DNA of 64,000 nucleotides. It comes from Yponomeuta sedellus (taxonomy: Eukaryota; Arthropoda; Insecta; Lepidoptera; Yponomeutidae). A model generated the notes under the pieces. The model ran no database searches, was not told the origin of the DNA, and worked only from the letters and a program-made list of their open reading frames with translations. Both the position numbers and the translations under genes were made by a program. Below, one piece after another: positions 1-11,366 of the stretch (its first letter is position 1; each line of letters begins with the position of its first letter). The stretch is taken from positions 19,946,714-20,010,713 of the forward strand of contig OW203721.1 of the NCBI GenBank assembly GCA_934045075.1, written 5' to 3'.

Positions 1-714
1 ACCACATAAAAGTATTGTAATATGACCATTTGGTGTAATGCCATATTTGTTTAAAAATTTCGGGTGTAAAAGACAATAGGTCAAAGTTTTGTATGGTGTA
101 CTACCAAAGTAATAAATTGCGCTTGGTTGTAAAAACCAAAGTTCTGAATGATTTTGCTTTACAGCCTTTTGACTACATACTTATAGTTCAATTTGGTTTT
201 TACACCCTGAGTTCTAGTAGATCAACGGAATGTAAAGTATTTACTTCCATTTGGAACATATCCGGAAGGTGTGAAGTGGTTTTTACATCTTTAAGCAATG
301 TTATTCATAGATATCTTTACATTGAAAAGTAGGCATTTACGCAGTTTGAAATAATACGTTTGAAACCAAACGCCGCGCCGCCGCGCCGCTGGCAGCCGCC
401 GAGGATAGCAGCAGAGGTACTAAACTGTCGGCCATTCGTCATAGTTATTTTAGACCTTATGAAACTTGAAAATAAAATTAATTTTTGTATAGTCAGGGTT
501 CTCTCTTTCCAGTCCCTGCGAATTTCATAGATTAGAGTAAGATAGACAGTAATGTAATACTTTTGTTTCAATTATCGCTTTCTCAAGAGGCCGGCCGGTG
601 CGTGGTTCAATTGTAAACAGATAGCCGTCCAGTTGACCTCGTATTGTGAATTTGACTTATTTTCTGCTAATTCGTGATAGTGCATGGATTGTGCATAACA
701 AATGGATTTTCGCC
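1..714. other. 5' flank of the DUF7869-like gene
   Basis: No gene is recognised. The first 340 bases repeat short words such as GTGTAAAAGA, TTGTAAAAACC and GGTTTTTACA. A GC-rich block at about 370-403 (CCGCGCCGCCGCGCCGC) stands out in AT-rich sequence and could mark the promoter or transcription start of the gene beginning at 715; this is inference, and no clear TATA or initiator decides it. Short reading frames here look accidental. Confidence 0.4.
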
Positions 715-3700
715 ATGGAAAACAACCTGAATTTACTACTTAAAAGAAGACGAGTACTTCAATCACTGTTAAAACTACGAAATCGAACTCCGGAAAGGTA
801 AGCCACTTTGTATTTACCTACCTACTTATTTTGGTAACTGTAACTTTGTGTTGCTTCCTTAGCGTTACAGTGACATGTATTTAACATAAGTAATGAAGAT
901 CTATACAATGTTACTTACTATCTTATCTAGGCCGGTGACAATACCTAACCTACTGTTGTTGAACTAGTGTTAGAACATACCTAATGACAGAAATTTAAAA
1001 AACGGTGACACTTTAGGTACGAACTGTAGCAACTGTCTCCGGGTTAAAAAAGTTTAATGGTACCTACTTATAATATTTAAATACATATCTACTAGGTTAA
1101 ACAATGCATAAAAATACTTATTTATTTGAATAAGAACGAAGTATTTTTTTATAATAGATAGTATTAGGTAGGTATATCGATAACTCTGGTCTTAACGGTC
1201 ACCAGCAACCAATACATGGGTTTATACACCCTTATGATTGAAATATTTATTTGTTTTAATGGTTTATACAACCCAGTTTATTATTTGTCAAGGCTTTTAC
1301 ACTCGCTCACTTTTGCCTTTGAAAAAAAGTCCCTTCAAATCGCAATTTTTGACCGAATTAAAAAAAGAGGAGGTTTTCAATTCGACGCGTATATATATAC
1401 AATTTATATGCATACGGTATATATTTTTTAAAACAAAAAATATAAACCGACTTCCAAAAACTACAGCACTAAAAAGTAATAAATATACAAAAGAGTACCT
1501 TTTAATTAGAAGTACATATACAGGTAGGTATTGTAGAAGTATAATTTGTAGTCTGTGCCCAGTTTCAATATTTTTGGCACTGAAATTATTATTATTAACT
1601 ATTTTATTATTATTACTATATTATTATGAGCTTTTATTATTAAGCGAAACCACAGTTGACTATAATTAAGATATTTTTTTTGACAGGTTGAACGAACAGC
1701 GAGATGTAGATCATAGCAAAGACATCATAGAAGAAAGTGATTCAGAAAGCCCACCAAAACGAAAAAAAATACCAAAAGAAAATATAATTATAAATAGCAG
1801 CAGCGAAAGTGACTTCAATACTTCTACAATATCTATACCCGGATCAAATACGTCTTTCTTTGGAGACAAAGTTGGTGATCTCATACCACCGAACAGTCCT
1901 TTAAAAAATGCTGATGTGAAGAAACAAAGTAAAATTAATATTATTTCTATCGATGTAATAAAACATGGGAACAGTGGTGAAACCGCATGTTTGGAACCAC
2001 TTGTAAAACCTTGCCAGCATTTTTACGAGTCATCGACTGCTTTTGACGACGCTCAGCCATCCGCTTCGTGCTTCCTACGTCCTGATGAAACCCCGTGCTC
2101 GGTGATGACCACCCAGCCTGCTGCTGCTTCCGACGACGCTCAGCCGTCCGCTTCGTGCTCCCTGCGTCCTGATGAAACCCCGTGCTCGGTGATGAACTAC
2201 CTGCCTGCTGCTGCTGCTTCCGATGAGACTCAGCCGTCCGCTTCGTGCTCCCTGCGTCCTGATGAAACCCCGTGCTCGGTGATGAACTACCTGCCTGCTG
2301 CTGCTGCTTCCGATGAGACTCAGCCGTCCGCTTCGTGCTCCCTGCGTCCTGATGAAACCCCGTGCTCGGTGATGAACTACCTGCCTGCTGCTGCTGCTTC
2401 CGATGAGACTCAGCCGTCCGCTTCGTGCTCCCTGCGTTCTGATGAAACCCCGTGCTCGGTGATGAACTACCTGCCTGCTGCTGCTGCTTCCGATGAGACT
2501 CAGCCGTCCGCTTCGTGCTCCCTGCGTCCTGATGAAACCCCGTGCTCGGTGATGAACTACCTGCCTGCTGCTGCTGCTTCCGATGAGACTCAGTCGTCCG
2601 CTTCGTGCTCCCTGCGTCCTGATGAAATCCCGTGCTCGGTGATGACCTACCTGCCTGCTGCTGCTGTTTCCGATGAAACTCAGCCGTCCGCTTCGTGCTC
2701 CCTGCGTTCTGATGAAGCCCCGTGCTCGGTGATGACCTACCTGCCTTCTGCTGCTGCTGCCGATGAAACTCAGCCGTCCGCTTCGTGCTCCTTGCAACCT
2801 GATGAAACCCCGTGCTCGGTGATAACCTACCTGCCTGCTGCTGCTGCTTCCGATGAAACTCAACCGTCCGCTTCATGCTCCTTGCGTCCTTATAAAAAAA
2901 TAAATCCAGAAATCAAGCAAAACATAAAAATTAAAAGGGCATCGTTTAAAAGGTCCTTATACGTAGAATTCATGTCAGAAGATGAATTAATGGATTTCAG
3001 TGGAGGAAGTTCCGATGAGTGGTCTTACAATGAATCGGAAGTAAGCAATAGTCCTAAGAAAAAAAAGAAAAAGCTCAGTAAAAAGAAACCCAATGAAAAC
3101 AATGATGATAGTATAAATAGTCGTAAGAAGAAAAAAAATATAAACAAACGGAAGCAACGGAAACAACTTAAGGATGGAGGTAAAAGCTACGATAGCAAAG
3201 AAGGAGACTCAGTCCCGGAAAAAACTATGGGACAAAATCCTTGTGAGGTGGATAAATGTAAAAGAGGTTGTTTTGAGATTTCCGAAGAAAAAAGGAATTC
3301 CATTTTCAGTTTCTACTGGAACTTAGATCCGCAGAGAAGAAAAGACTGGCTAGTCAAGTGCACACGCTTAACGCCCGTATCACGGACAAGAACCTCTCAT
3401 GAAAGCAGAAGGAGTCTGACTTACGAATATTTCATAAATGTCGGTGAAGATCGTAAGAAGGTGTGTCAAAAGTTTTTACTTCAAACCCTCAACATAACTC
3501 AGAAATATTTATTATACACCTTGTCGCATTCCAAAGAAGGTATGTCTCAGAAAGATTTGAGGACACGCAATCTTCCTGGCAAATATTCATCCGATGATAA
3601 GGGATATGTAAAGATGTTCATTGAAAACCTACCTGCAGTTCCTTCACACTATACCCGGAAACGGTCAAGTAAAGTATACCTTCCTCACGAACTCAAAAAC

Positions 3701-4993
3701 GTGGCTAATTTGTATAGAATGTACGAGAAACAGTGTGAGAGTGATGATAAGCAACCTGTCGGGGAATCGTTTTTTAGAATGATATTCAACAACGATTACA
3801 ATATCAGTTTTCACACGCCGAAGAAAGATAAATGTCTTTTGTGTATAAAAGCAGAGCGCAATGAAAACATGAGTGAAGCAGAGAAAAAAAACTTAGATAC
3901 GCATTGTAAGGAAAAGAAAGCTATGTACAAGCGATTTTCAGCTCACCAAAAATTCAGAAGTCTCAAAAATGACACACTCACGACAAGCTTTGATCTGCAA
4001 AAGGTGCTTACCACACCCCATGGAGATAGCATGTTACTAGGATATTCCAGAAAATATGCAGTATTCAATTTCACTTTGTACGAAAGTGGAACACAAAATG
4101 GATATTGCTTTGTATGGGGAGAGTGTGACGCAAAACGAGGGAGTCAAGAAATAGCTACTTGCTTATACAAATACTTTGAAGAAGTAGATAAAAGAAAAAT
4201 AAAACATTTGATTTTGTACAGTGATTCCTGTGTGGGACAAAATAAAAACAAGATAGTCTTGTCTGTTATTAATCAGTTCCTCAAGCAATCTAAAAACTTG
4301 CAGACTATACAAATAAATTTTTTGCTCCCCGGACATACGTACATGCCCGTCGACTCGATGCACGCAACCATTGAGAGGGAAGTTCAAAAGCTTACTGTGT
4401 GGAGTCCCTCTCAATGGCTTCCTTACATTTCCTCGGCAAGAAAACGTCCCCGACCATACATAGTTCATGTTTTGGAAAACGAAGACTTTATTAATTGGGA
4501 GGAACTTTCTACAAAAACATTTACAAAAGAGACCCTAAAAAACATTAAATTTCAACAAATCAGGATAGCAACATTTAAAAAAAATTGCGCGAATAAAGTA
4601 GGAATTAAATACTCCATGTGCGAAGATGCATTGGAAGAAACTGTCAACCTTTGTGAAGAAGCTACAAAAAGCAAAAAGGGAAAGGGGAAAGGGAAAGGAA
4701 TAGGAAGATTCAAAGGAAAGGTTAGCGGAAAAATTCACAATAAAGGCGAAGATGCCAATAGCGAAAAAAGTTCTATTCAAGGAGGTGAAGAACTTGTTTT
4801 GCGAAAGTTGTATGACCGTCGCTTGCCTATTTCATCTGCAAAATACAAGGACCTGAAACGTTTATGTGACAAAGGAACTATACCAAAACCATATCAACAT
4901 GAGTTTTTGAATTTACCTCATGAATCTAAACAAGACTGTCTTATAGATACAGATGAAGATGATGATGTCGAAGCTAACGTAGATGAAAATTAA
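715..4993 (+). CDS. Two-exon DUF7869-like protein with 30-residue tandem repeats (transposase-like domain)
   Basis: Exon 1 is 715-797 and exon 2 is 1687-4993, giving 1129 residues. The ATG at 715 has a strong context (GCCATGG). Exon 1 ends AG|GTAAG and exon 2 opens after TTTGACAG; joining keeps the frame. The N-terminal part is acidic and lysine-rich with KRKK motifs. A ten-unit tandem repeat lies at 2045-2889. A conserved segment (about 3240-4560) begins with a CKRGCFEI/VCQKFLLQTL block, then a KDKCLLC...H probable zinc site (about 3818-3910), then FDLQK (Asp at 3992), YSDSCVGQNKN (Asp at 4223) and GHTYMPVDSMHATIERE (Asp 4352, His 4361, Glu 4373). I recognise this layout from insect proteins annotated DUF7869; the spaced acidic residues recall RNase-H-fold transposases, which is inference. 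The tail is Lys/Gly-rich, then acidic. It could be a domesticated transposase or a still-mobile element. No frameshift is seen. Confidence 0.8.
798..1686 (+). other. Intron of the DUF7869-like gene
   Basis: 889 bases from GTAAGC to a pyrimidine-rich TTTTTTTGACAG. It is AT-rich and contains no recognised element. Removing it joins a phase-2 exon end (AG) to G at 1687, making an Arg codon and an uninterrupted frame. The frame in exon 2 has no convincing in-frame ATG of its own near its start, which supports the upstream exon. Confidence 0.7.
2045..2889 (+). repeat. 90-bp coding minisatellite, about 10 units
   Basis: Units start at 2045, 2132, 2222, 2312, 2402, 2492, 2582, 2672, 2762 and 2852; the first is 87 bp, the rest 90 bp and the last partial. 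Each encodes a 30-residue block with DETQPSASCSLRPDE followed by TPCSVMNYLPAAAAS. Units from 2222 to about 2580 are nearly identical, while edge units diverge (MTTQ, MTYL, SLQP), the usual sign of unequal exchange in the middle of an array. Both other strand frames are also open across it because the period is a multiple of three. Confidence 0.95.
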
Positions 4994-7454
4994 TAGGTAT
5001 AAAATACCATCAAGTTACCGTTAAAATAATGATAAGAAGATGGCAAATGTTACTTTATCAATTAACTGGCGAAAATAAATGTGAACTAGGTTGCTTACTA
5101 CCATAATATTTTGAAATTTATGATTGCAAATCCGTTACCTTTTACCGCTTATTCAGAACTCAGTGGTTCAATTCTTCAGATGAGTCAAATCACGGCTCAA
5201 GACTAGTAGGTACAAGAGCTCAAAACTTCCTAAAAGTACCTAAAAACAAGTGAATACTTTGAAGTCTATCATTGATATTAGCTTACCTATTATTATTTGG
5301 ATGCTTTAAATATTTAGGTTGGTACTGAAAAATGTTTGTGAAAACTGTCGCAACAAAATACGAGTGTAATTTTTCAAGTAGGTAGATAACAATACCTAAT
5401 AATAACCTAACACTGTATGTTAGCTATCATCAATGTTTTCTTGATTAAACAAAAAATCTTGATTAAACAAAAAATGTTCGTTTTTTGCACTTGGTTTTCA
5501 GGTTTAAATTTGGTATTAATGTATTATAAATATATTGAAATTAATGCACAAATAAGTGGGTAATATCAATTAAAGTAGTGTATTTAGGTAAGTATAAAGG
5601 TTTATGTAACCAAGGTTTGTAATATTAATATAAAGTGATTATGGTTACGAACACCAACTTTTGAGAGGTATGGCTTTTACAACTTTTTTTTATTTTTGTC
5701 TATGGCTTTTAAGCTCCATAAGAATAACTTACATCTAGTTACGACTAATTCTATGAAAAAACTCAAATAATTATTGGGCGCATAAACCACTTTTGCAAAG
5801 AAAATTGGTCGTAACTCCATGCTAACTTCTAAACTAAAAGACTTACATTAAAATAAAGTTTTCCATTGCAAAGAACATAAAAAATAATAAAACACACCTA
5901 ATAGGTACAATATAATATAATGGAAAACAAAAAAGTTATAAGACAAAATGTTTTTAAAATTTTCTTTTTTGCTCGTCCTGTAAAGTAGGTTTTATGGCTT
6001 ATACGACCTTTCTACCCCAAGGTAGCGAATAGTCCGAGTAGGAATTGATTCTTTTACTCGCGTTAAACACTTTACTTTTCTTTTCGAATATGAGGAAAAG
6101 TATCCCTCTAATTTATGTCGACTTTTTAAATTTTAAATATGGAACTCACCGCGTAATTTTTGCGGCTTATTCCGCTCAAAAAAGTTTGCGAAGTTTACAC
6201 TGGCTGTTTAGAAACTCACATGGCCGCAGCATTTTTTTTATTAGTTCTTTTTACATAAAACTCTTCACAGCTAACAGTATTTCTGTTTTTAAAGTTCATT
6301 CCGGCCCTTAGGTGGGAAGTAATTTTAACGAGTTTTTCCCTCTCTATGGAGGGAAGCAGCATTTTCCACCCAATAATCAGATCAAAACAACATTACTTTC
6401 CGAGTATAAGAAATGAAAATCATTTTCCAGTTTCAATGTTTCAATTATTTCCAGGATCTACTACAGAAACCACTGCATGAAATTGAAGATTTAATTTTGT
6501 TGCGGGTTCCTCTCTACTCGCCCACATGAGTAGAGAAAAACGTACCACGGTGCTTAACTGTGAATCTTTACCTTGCAAGAGGTCAAATTATTCGAAATAA
6601 TGTTCAAAAATGACAACTAACAGGCAAACGCAGCGTATGACGCTTGCTGAACCAAGTATCTGAGGGAGATGGCCGAATGTGGCCGGCCAAGACAGAAAGA
6701 AGTTTCGTGGCTTTGGGGAGACCTATGTCTAGCAACTAGCAGTAGACAAGCAAGGATGGACTGTTTGATTGATCGATGAAAATGTACCGAAGCTCCAAGC
6801 TTCTTATTGCGGTACCACTTTACAATTTCAGGCGTCGTTGTTCAGGCGTCGCAACAGCATTTTAGGCGGGTAAGTGCCCTCACTTGATTGTGGGTAAGTA
6901 CTTGTCCGTACAAGAATGAAGGTAAGTGCCCGCACAAGGTAGCAGGTCAACGCTTGGCACGAGGTTCACTAGCGTCACCAGTCGAAAAAATCATATATTC
7001 TTTTACAGAAAGTTTTTGCACAACGTGTCTTTCTGTACGAAAAATAATTACAAGGATAACTTATCTATAAGGGAGATTTCTTCCAGCAGAAGGTGTTTAA
7101 ACACAGAAAACGGGAAGAAGAGAGAACTTATAATTACATAACTAAGTAATAATAACATAATAAATACCTCCATACGTACAAAATATAAGCTTAAAAGTAC
7201 GTAAGCTTCCTAAGTATGACAGGTTATAAAGATAGTGTCCTTTTAATCTCTTCTCGAAGGATTTTATAGCAGTACTCCCATGACTAATATTAAGAAGCTT
7301 ATTTTGCGCAGCTCGGACCACGAAAGAGTTAGGAAAAAAACTTTGTTTTAGTCGAAGGGTAGTGAAGAGTGACACGGAAACAGGGACGCTTTGAACCGGA
7401 CGATGACGGAGTACGCTTGTCCAGCGCTCATACTATCCTAACAGCTTATTATTT
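4994..7454. other. AT-rich region downstream of the DUF7869-like gene
   Basis: AATAAA at 5074-5079 is a plausible poly(A) signal for the upstream gene. The word TATGGCTT recurs near 5668, 5700 and 5995, and a GGCTTTTACAAC word near 5672 is the inverse of TTGTAAAAACC in the first 150 bases, so these could be subterminal parts of one element. A 16-base duplication (TTGATTAAACAAAAAAT) lies near 5452-5476, and GGTAAGTGCCC-like words repeat at 6867-6930. No coding sequence is recognised. Confidence 0.35.
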
Positions 7455-7602
7455 AAAGCTTCTGACAGTAAGACCAGCCACTAGTCTTGCTAGCCTCCAC
7501 CAATCCGGACTTGGCCCCCGTGATGGTCTATACCTTTCTCAGGGAAGAGACCCGTGCCCCTCGGTGGGGACCTAATGGGTTGATGACGATGATGATGATT
7601 CG
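7455..7602 (+). mobile_element. 5S-like SINE, 3' fragment (subfamily with GATGAT tail)
   Basis: It shares CTCCACCAATCCGGACTTGG, CCCCCGTGATGG and AGAGACCCGTGCCCCTCGG with the SINE copies near 30.4 and 35.3 kb. It ends GGGTTGATGACGATGATGATG. It is 5'-truncated, so the 5S-like head is absent. Confidence 0.75.
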
Positions 7603-7723
7603 GCCTTGCCCACTGGAAATCCGCGCCTTGGTTGGTTCAGCACGTACTTTACAAAACAACTAATATATTTGATGAAAGATTTTGTGTTTTAAATAAGGGT
7701 CAAGTTATTTGGTCTCAATTTCG

Positions 7724-8369
7724 TATCAAAATTGAATTCTGAGTATTTCATGAGGCGAAGGAGGCTTGACAGGATCTTGGCAAATGACATTATGTCCTAT
7801 GTCTTCGGGATAATTCGGGTATTTCACTAAAAGTTTTGTTTTAGTCCCTCGTCTATCTTTAGTCATCTTGTCATATCACATAGAATTCCATTACTTCCAT
7901 GGAGCCGTTGTTCTGAACTGTACAGCGCATTCAAGTGCCCTATTAGTTTCAGCTGCGACACAAAACAACTAAATAAGACAAAGGTTTTCGCTCACACACG
8001 CCATTCCGTAGTTAATTCGAGGAGCAATTAAGGCGGCCCAGTGCTATCAAAATTGAATTCTGAGTATTTCATGAGGCGAAGGAGGCTTGACAGGATCTTG
8101 GCAAATGACATTATGTCCTATGTCTTCGGGATAATTCGGGTATTTCACTAAAAGTTTTGTTTTAGTCCCTCGTCTATCTTTAGTCATCTTGTCATATCAC
8201 ATAGAATTCCATTCCTTCCATGGAGCCGTTGTTCTGAACTGTACAGCGCATTCAAGTGCCCTATTAGTTTCAGCTGCGACACAAAACAACTAACTAAATA
8301 AGACAAAGGTTTTCGCTCACACACGCCATTCCGTAGTTAATTCGAGGAGCAATTAAGGCGGCCCAGTGC
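7724..8369. repeat. 321-bp head-to-tail tandem duplication
   Basis: The block at 7724-8044 is repeated at 8045-8369. The only differences I see are one substitution (CCATTACTTCC versus CCATTCCTTCC) and a 4-bp addition (AACTAACTAAATAAG) in the second copy. The unit includes GGATCTTGGCAAATGACA, related to the repeat end next to the TATG microsatellite at 37.7 kb. No coding frame runs through it. Confidence 0.95.
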
Positions 8370-8925
8370 GAGCTAGTTTCACCCGGGCGCAACTGAAACG
8401 GTATGGTTTATCAAGTCTCGTCCGGTTTTACGACTGTATCAATCTTGAGCACTAGCTAGATGGGGGAGAAACTCTGGGCCCTATTTCGCATGCGACGTAG
8501 TACCATTCATTGTTTAGAATAGAATAGACACCGTTAATTTATTGCACACAAAACAATTTTCACACAAAAATAGAATATTTAAAAGTTAAAATTTACCCGG
8601 ATGCGAAACTGTTTACCTACGTACATGGTCGCAATATGACGTGGGTACATTGCGAAGTCGACTTACCTACAGATTAACAATTAGGGAGACTCGGCTGCGT
8701 AATGTACGTAAACTAGGTACCTATGCATTGTAGTTTTATGAAACGCTGCTACTGTACATCAATCATTTGGGAAGCGAGGAACGGATGAATTGGAGAAAGA
8801 ATGTTTGAAAATCGAAAGTGAAAATATGCGCGATATTTCACTAGCGCGAAAGGTTGTTACTCGTAAGTAGCGACCTGTAATAGTGCCACCAAGTGATTAC
8901 TTTTTTTAAGCTAGGTCCACGATCC
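8370..8925. other. No recognised feature
   Basis: AT-rich sequence with scattered TAGGTACCTA-like words. I see no coding frame, terminal repeat or RNA gene. Confidence 0.4.
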
Positions 8926-8930
8926 TAACG

Positions 8931-9085
8931 GTCTTATTTACACCTATATTCCTTAAAATACGCGAATGACGCTGATTAAAACTGTCTGTGGTGGATATTT
9001 TATCAGAAAAAAAGTAACCACAGATTAAATGAACTGCCTTCAAAGAGAGTTATAAGGATTCGTTCTTAGGGATAAATAAGCCCGT
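8931..9085. mobile_element. MITE relic (GTCTTATTTA family)
   Basis: It opens with AACGGTCTTATTTACACC and contains GTCTGTGGTGGATATTTTA and ACCACAGATTAAATGAA, the same ordered words as at 38959-39112, 47275-47420 and 61225-61400. The copy is diverged and its right end is unclear. Confidence 0.55.
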
Positions 9086-9406
9086 AGGATTTTAAAGCAA
9101 TTTTGCCAAAAAATACCGCTTTTAGACATAAACGGTTAAAGTTCGTCGTCAAAAACTTGCATTTGACACCTCATTGGTCTAAGTGGAATCTATGGACCCG
9201 TTTTGCCTGTAGGTAGTCATAAAGAAACATATATCTATATTTATACACAGAGGTGCATACATTATGCGCAAATACAGCTTTTGCTTTCGGAGTCCGATAA
9301 AAATAAGCAACAAAACCAACTTCGGGAAGTTGGACTCGCCCGTGACTTTAATTTTTATTTGTTTCTTTAGGCTCATATTGCGTGCGTGTTTTTTCAGCAT
9401 TATTAT

Positions 9407-9612
9407 TTACTAGCTGTGTCCCGCTGTGTTACCCGCGGTTCATCGATTTTCCCATGGGAATAAGATATTTTCCCGCAGTAAAACGTAACCTATGTATTGA
9501 TCCAGGGTCTCAGCTAAATACATACAACATTTTATTAAAATCGCTCCAGCCATTCAGACGTGAAGAAGTAACAAACATACACAAACTTGAGCCTTTTCAA
9601 TATTAGTGTGAA
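9407..9612 (+). repeat. Interspersed repeat beginning CTAGCTGTG, ending CAATATTAGTGTGAATCG
   Basis: It runs CTAGCTGTGTCCCGCTG, TATGTATTGATCCAGGGTCT, TCGCTCCAGCCATTCAGACG, GTGAAGAAGTAACAAACATA and CTTGAGCCTTTTCAATATTAG. I know this order of words from many lepidopteran introns. A second 3' piece is at about 10440-10550. No protein is encoded. The CTAG end may be Helitron-like, but this is not demonstrated. Confidence 0.55.
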
Positions 9613-9944
9613 TCGTGTGGAAGTGAATTAATACCGTTCGAGCAGTTTCAAGGGCACCAAAGTGTTGTGATTCCCTTCGAGTGCTCGTATTGACATCGTG
9701 TGAACGCTCTGTGGCAGAGGTTTATGAAGCAGCCATTTAGATTTGAGTAATTTGTAACGGACATACCCACTTCCCGTGCGTGATGTGACAATGATTGCCC
9801 GCGCGTGTGCCCGTAATTTGTTGATACGTTTGAATGAAGCGCGCTCTGTTTAGTCCAACTAGTTTAGGAAATATGGGGGGGGGAAAAACTCTTCAGGAGT
9901 GACTTCTTGACTGCCTTCGACCTCCGATTTAACTACCTTGAACT

Positions 9945-10080
9945 GCCAAATATAAAGGTTCTGCGCAGGATTAGAATTTCCAGTAGCTTATATTAGCGCG
10001 GCGTAGAAAAGAACTAACATTATGAGTAGGTATATATACTAAAATGATCACATAATTATCTTTTGGGTCGCATTTGAAAT
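9945..10080 (-). repeat. Interspersed repeat fragment related to 37120-37280
   Basis: TTCTGCGCAGGATTAG, TAGCTTATATTAG and TTTTGGGTCGCATTTGAAAT here appear inverted at 37165-37275. That other copy continues into GACGAAGTCGCGGGCACC and AGCTAGT. The match is approximate. Confidence 0.45.
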
Positions 10081-10107
10081 AAAAAAAAAAATTGGCCTTC
10101 TGCATCT

Positions 10108-10220
10108 AATTAAAACTGTTTTTATACGGATTTATGCTCGTTTATTACATTTTTACAATTTTCAAAATTGTAAAAATGTAATAAACGGGCATAAAAATCC
10201 GTATAAAAACAGTTTTAATT
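10108..10220. repeat. 113-bp palindrome
   Basis: Arms of about 55 bases pair almost fully around the centre ACAATTTTCAAAATTGT. They differ by one 2-base indel (GATTTATG versus GATTTTTATG) and one substitution. No terminal TSD is obvious. Confidence 0.9.
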
Positions 10221-10254
10221 ATGTCTACTGCTCGTGTTAACCTTAGAAAATACT

Positions 10255-10425
10255 TTTGCATCTACTTAATGAGATGATTTATACAGCGTCCAGTGGCATC
10301 TTCACTCACACTAGATGGGCGAAGGAACCACTCCGAAACTGTAGTGCCTAGGCCTAGGCTTGCCCAGCACCTATACCATCCTGACAGCTTAGTTGGCCTA
10401 GCCCACAGGAAAGACTAGTCCTTGT
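10255..10425 (-). mobile_element. tRNA-headed SINE, 3' body fragment (family T3)
   Basis: Read on the minus strand it matches the copies at 28815-29115 and 42785-43020: GTGGGCTAGGCC, AGCTGTCAGGATGGTATAGG, GTGCTGGGCAAGCCTAG, then CATCTAGTGTGAGTGAAGAT and GCCACTGGACGCTGTATAAA. It ends at TAATGAGATGA. The tRNA-like head is missing. Confidence 0.7.
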
Positions 10426-10987
10426 AAATTGTAGCCTATGTGTTATTCTGATGTATAAGCTATATTATTGTAAAGTTTCATTAAAATCCATTCAGTAGTT
10501 TTTTACGTGAAAGACTAACAAACATCATTCCATCCATACTTACAAACTTTCGCGTTTTCTTTCGAAATCTCTCTAATTTGACTAATATTATTATTATTAA
10601 CATAAGTAGGATTTCGACAATTCGGAAACGTAAAAACGACAACATGGATTGGGATTTTGATAAATAGAAAAAAAGATTTAAGGGAAGAAAGTATCATACC
10701 GATCTTATACGTATAAAACGACGTTTTGTTGATAAACAATCCAGAACTTTAGGCGCCGATGTGTCTAGCAAGACAGACTCGTTATGTGAGCTTCGTAAAC
10801 AACACGTGTCACATGGCAGAATACACGACGCTTATTATGTGTCTACAGCCGACAACCGCAAACTATGTATACTTAATTTCATTCAGGTTTATTTTGTCTA
10901 TTACAAGTAACCGTTGATTGAAATCGGTAAAATATGGGAAGTTTTTCGAGTGTTTAAAGGAATTATGGTTTTATAAATAAGACCGCT

Positions 10988-11347
10988 CTTCTTCTTCTTC
11001 AGGCTATATTATGTAGTCCATTGCTGGACAAAGCCCTCCCCTAATGAGCGCCATAGCGCCCTGTCTTCAGCTTGCCGCATCCAGCATCTGCCGGTAGTTT
11101 TTCGCAGATCGTCATCCCACCTGGTCGGAGGGCGCCCTACACTACGTTTGCCGAGTCGCGGTCTCCACTCAAGAACACGTTTACTCCAACGGTTGTCGGT
11201 TCTTCGCGAGATATGGCCAGCCCACTGCCACTTCAGTTCGCTAATTCTCTGACCTATGTCGATAACTTTGGTTCTCTGTCGGATGCATTCGTTACGATTC
11301 CTATCCTTCAGATATCTACCGCTCGCTAGACTTAAATAGTATTTCAC
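10988..11347 (-). pseudogene. RTE-type non-LTR retrotransposon, C-terminal reverse-transcriptase fragment
   Basis: An open frame of 112 codons on the minus strand (11347 to 11009) encodes the distal end of an endonuclease/reverse-transcriptase polyprotein. Diagnostic pieces are LKWQWAGHI, VLEWRPRLGKRSVGRPPTRW, DDLRKTTGRCWMRQAEDRAL and the terminal QQWTT. It is followed by a very short 3' tail with GAAGAAGAAGAAGAG, as expected for RTE elements. The copy is severely 5'-truncated, so it cannot encode an active enzyme. Its tail abuts the ATAAATAAGACC end of a MITE relic, suggesting insertion there. Assignment to the RTE clade is from family knowledge of these C-terminal words. Confidence 0.8.
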
Positions 11348-11366
11348 TAAATTTGTTTAACATTTG

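Noticed and set aside
1947..2876. Long open frames of 309 and 262 codons antisense to the DUF7869-like gene
   Set aside because: They exist because the 90-bp repeat is a multiple of three; composition (QQQQ, RSGRLS repeats) is a shadow of the sense units.
9407..9612. Helitron
   Set aside because: CTAG-type ends are suggestive, but no 3' hairpin, insertion between A and T, or RepHel sequence is visible.
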